DNA of 6,954 nucleotides from 21-14-0-10-32-9 sp964501945 (GTDB lineage: Archaea > Nanobdellota > Nanobdellia > Woesearchaeales > 21-14-0-10-32-9). A program made the position numbers and the translations under genes. Shown here in pieces: positions 6,164 to 6,954 of this stretch. The DNA is taken from the NCBI GenBank assembly GCA_964501945.1, contig CAZCTY010000041.1, positions 1 through 6,954 of the forward strand. The letters are read 5' to 3'. Position 1 is the stretch's first letter, and each line of letters begins with the position of its first letter. The notes under the pieces were generated by a model that was not told the origin of the DNA, did no database searches, and worked only from the letters and a program-made list of their open reading frames with translations.

Positions 6164-6171
6164 TATATAAA
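6164..6171 (-). promoter_or_regulatory. TATA box of the TIM-barrel gene
   Basis: TTTATATA on the minus strand is a near-consensus archaeal TATA box, centred about 27 bp before the ATG at 6140, so transcription should begin at or next to the start codon. The MITE's target-site duplication begins only 7 bp upstream of it (6178), where factors contacting the BRE or upstream DNA would bind. Confidence 0.7.
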
Positions 6172-6185
6172 TGTTATTTTTTAAG

Positions 6186-6330
6186 GGCCCTGTCCCAAAT
6201 AGATGTTTTTTATATACTGCCTAGCGAGCCACTAGGCTACAAAAACGATTTTACTAGACTCAGTTAAACATAATTAAAAACATATATTAGCTCGCGCAAT
6301 ATACTCTTTAATGTTATTTGAGACAGAGTC
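6186..6330. mobile_element. 145-bp MITE with IS6-like ends
   Basis: Imperfect 16-bp terminal inverted repeats are GGCCCTGTCCCAAATA (6186-6201) and, on the other strand, GACTCTGTCTCAAATA (6315-6330); 12 of 16 positions match. The flanks are a perfect 8-bp direct repeat, TTTTTAAG (6178-6185 and 6331-6338). IS6-family elements such as IS26 (end GGCACTGTTGCAAA) make 8-bp duplications, and 11 of 14 bases of the left end match that sequence. The inverted symmetry continues inward: TATATACTGC and GCGAGC on the left mirror GCTCGC and GCAATATA on the right. There is also an internal hairpin, GCCTAG (6219-6224) with CTAGGC (6232-6237). No transposase can be encoded in 145 bp, so it would depend on one supplied in trans. 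The intact duplication suggests a fairly recent insertion. Confidence 0.8.
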
Positions 6331-6338
6331 TTTTTAAG

Positions 6339-6353
6339 AAAAATAAAAAAAAA
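6339..6353 (-). terminator. T-rich terminator after the beta-propeller gene
   Basis: On the minus strand, four bases after the stop codon, T9-A-T5 follows. This is a typical archaeal U-tract terminator. The MITE's right-hand target duplication begins immediately after it. Confidence 0.6.
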
Positions 6354-6357
6354 GGTT

Positions 6358-6954
6358 TTAATACACAGGAATCCTGTCCTGCCTTGAAGGCGAGAGAGTT
6401 ATATTTTTCAAACTCTCCAATGTCTCAATGTTATTTATCCTAAGCAAACCAGAACTCTTCGTGTACAGATAATCTTCAATGAACAAAGATCTCTCAACTT
6501 GCCTATTCCACAAATTAGAAGAACCCTCATAATGCATTATTATACCCCTCGGCGAGATTTCATCTTTATTAATTTTAAAGACTAACGCACCCGCATAACT
6601 ATTTTGAGGCTCCCTAAAGTCGTGGTTTTGAGCAGGAATCACCAATAAATCTTTTTCTTTTGAAAACAAGAAAGCTTTATGCTCCCACTCCGCGCCCGAT
6701 GATGAGCGAGGATCATCACTCACATAAGTTACAATTTCCTCAGGATTAGATACATCAGAGACATCAAATAAACTAATCTTTATACCCTGAATCCTACCAG
6801 TCTCAGTACCCTCACGACCAAGACCAATAATTGTGTCCTCATCATACGGATGCAAATACCTAGAGTAACCAGTTATTTTAAGCTCTCCTAAATCCTTAGG
6901 ATTTTCAGGATCAGATAAATCTATTACAAAGAAAGGATCAACCTGCCTAAATGT
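6358..6954 (-). CDS. Beta-propeller domain protein, C-terminal 198 residues (start outside the window)
   Basis: The frame is open from the window edge to TAA at 6358-6360, so the gene continues to the right. It matches archaeal secreted or surface proteins with a C-terminal beta-propeller distantly related to WD40 (Pfam Beta_propel type). Repeated blade elements are visible. The first is DPFFVIDLSDPENPKDLGEL followed by LHPYDEDTIIGLGRE. The next are ISLFDVSDVSNPEEIVTY, then EHKAFLFSKEKDLLVIPA, then the terminal VERSLFIEDYLYTKSSGLLRI. The D(L/V)SDP.NP motif is the blade signature of this family. The molecular role is not established; other members usually carry an N-terminal signal or membrane anchor, which cannot be checked here. 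Methionine- or TTG-initiated shorter forms beginning near 6855 would cut through a blade and are not credible. The gene ends with its own T-rich terminator before the MITE. Confidence 0.87.
   Translation of the reverse strand, partial: TFRQVDPFFVIDLSDPENPKDLGELKITGYSRYLHPYDEDTIIGLGREGTETGRIQGIKISLFDVSDVSNPEEIVTYVSDDPRSSSGAEWEHKAFLFSKEKDLLVIPAQNHDFREPQNSYAGALVFKINKDEISPRGIIMHYEGSSNLWNRQVERSLFIEDYLYTKSSGLLRINNIETLESLKNITLSPSRQDRIPVY

Noticed and set aside
1..6954. CRISPR array, toxin-antitoxin pair or a multi-gene defence cassette
   Set aside because: There is no regularly spaced repeat series, and none of the genes carries nuclease, helicase, toxin or recombinase motifs that would support such a system.

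Overview
The window comes from an AT-rich archaeon, most likely a small-genome DPANN-type lineage (Woesearchaeota/Pacearchaeota-like). This is inferred from several signs: an archaeal-type valyl-tRNA synthetase, a tRNA-Cys interrupted at the usual archaeal intron site (37/38), TATA boxes about 25-30 bp upstream of start codons with leaderless-looking messages, T-rich terminators, and a C-terminal beta-propeller protein of the family common in archaeal metagenome bins. A run of exactly 100 N shows that this is a draft scaffold.

Layout, left to right. Positions 1-69 hold a long imperfect palindrome whose core resembles the right-end hairpin of IS200/IS605 TnpB elements, but no tnpB is adjacent. 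Next on the minus strand is valS (81-2489), which most likely starts at a TTG codon and not at the upstream ATG. A divergent, unrecognised 186-aa gene follows on the plus strand (2649-3209). The intergenic region 3210-3383 carries four consecutive hairpins. The N gap (3384-3483) is flanked by an exact 12-bp dovetail overlap. Then come tRNA-Cys(GCA) with a 62-nt intron (3485-3620, minus), an unrecognised 136-aa gene (3649-4059, minus) and a 667-aa TIM-barrel protein (4137-6140, minus). The TIM-barrel protein has endonuclease IV/xylose isomerase-like metal ligands split by a large charged insertion. A 145-bp MITE with IS6-like ends and a perfect 8-bp target duplication (6186-6330) sits just upstream of that gene's TATA box. 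The window closes with the C-terminal part of a beta-propeller protein (6358-6954, minus), whose start lies beyond the right edge.

The genes do not form one obvious pathway. Each has its own promoter-like sequence, so they look like separately transcribed housekeeping and lineage-specific genes and not one operon. I found no convincing new defence or mobile system. The most notable items are the MITE placed against a promoter, the unusual TIM-barrel protein, the orphan TnpB-type hairpin, the structured intergenic region and the probably artificial assembly gap beside the intron-containing tRNA.
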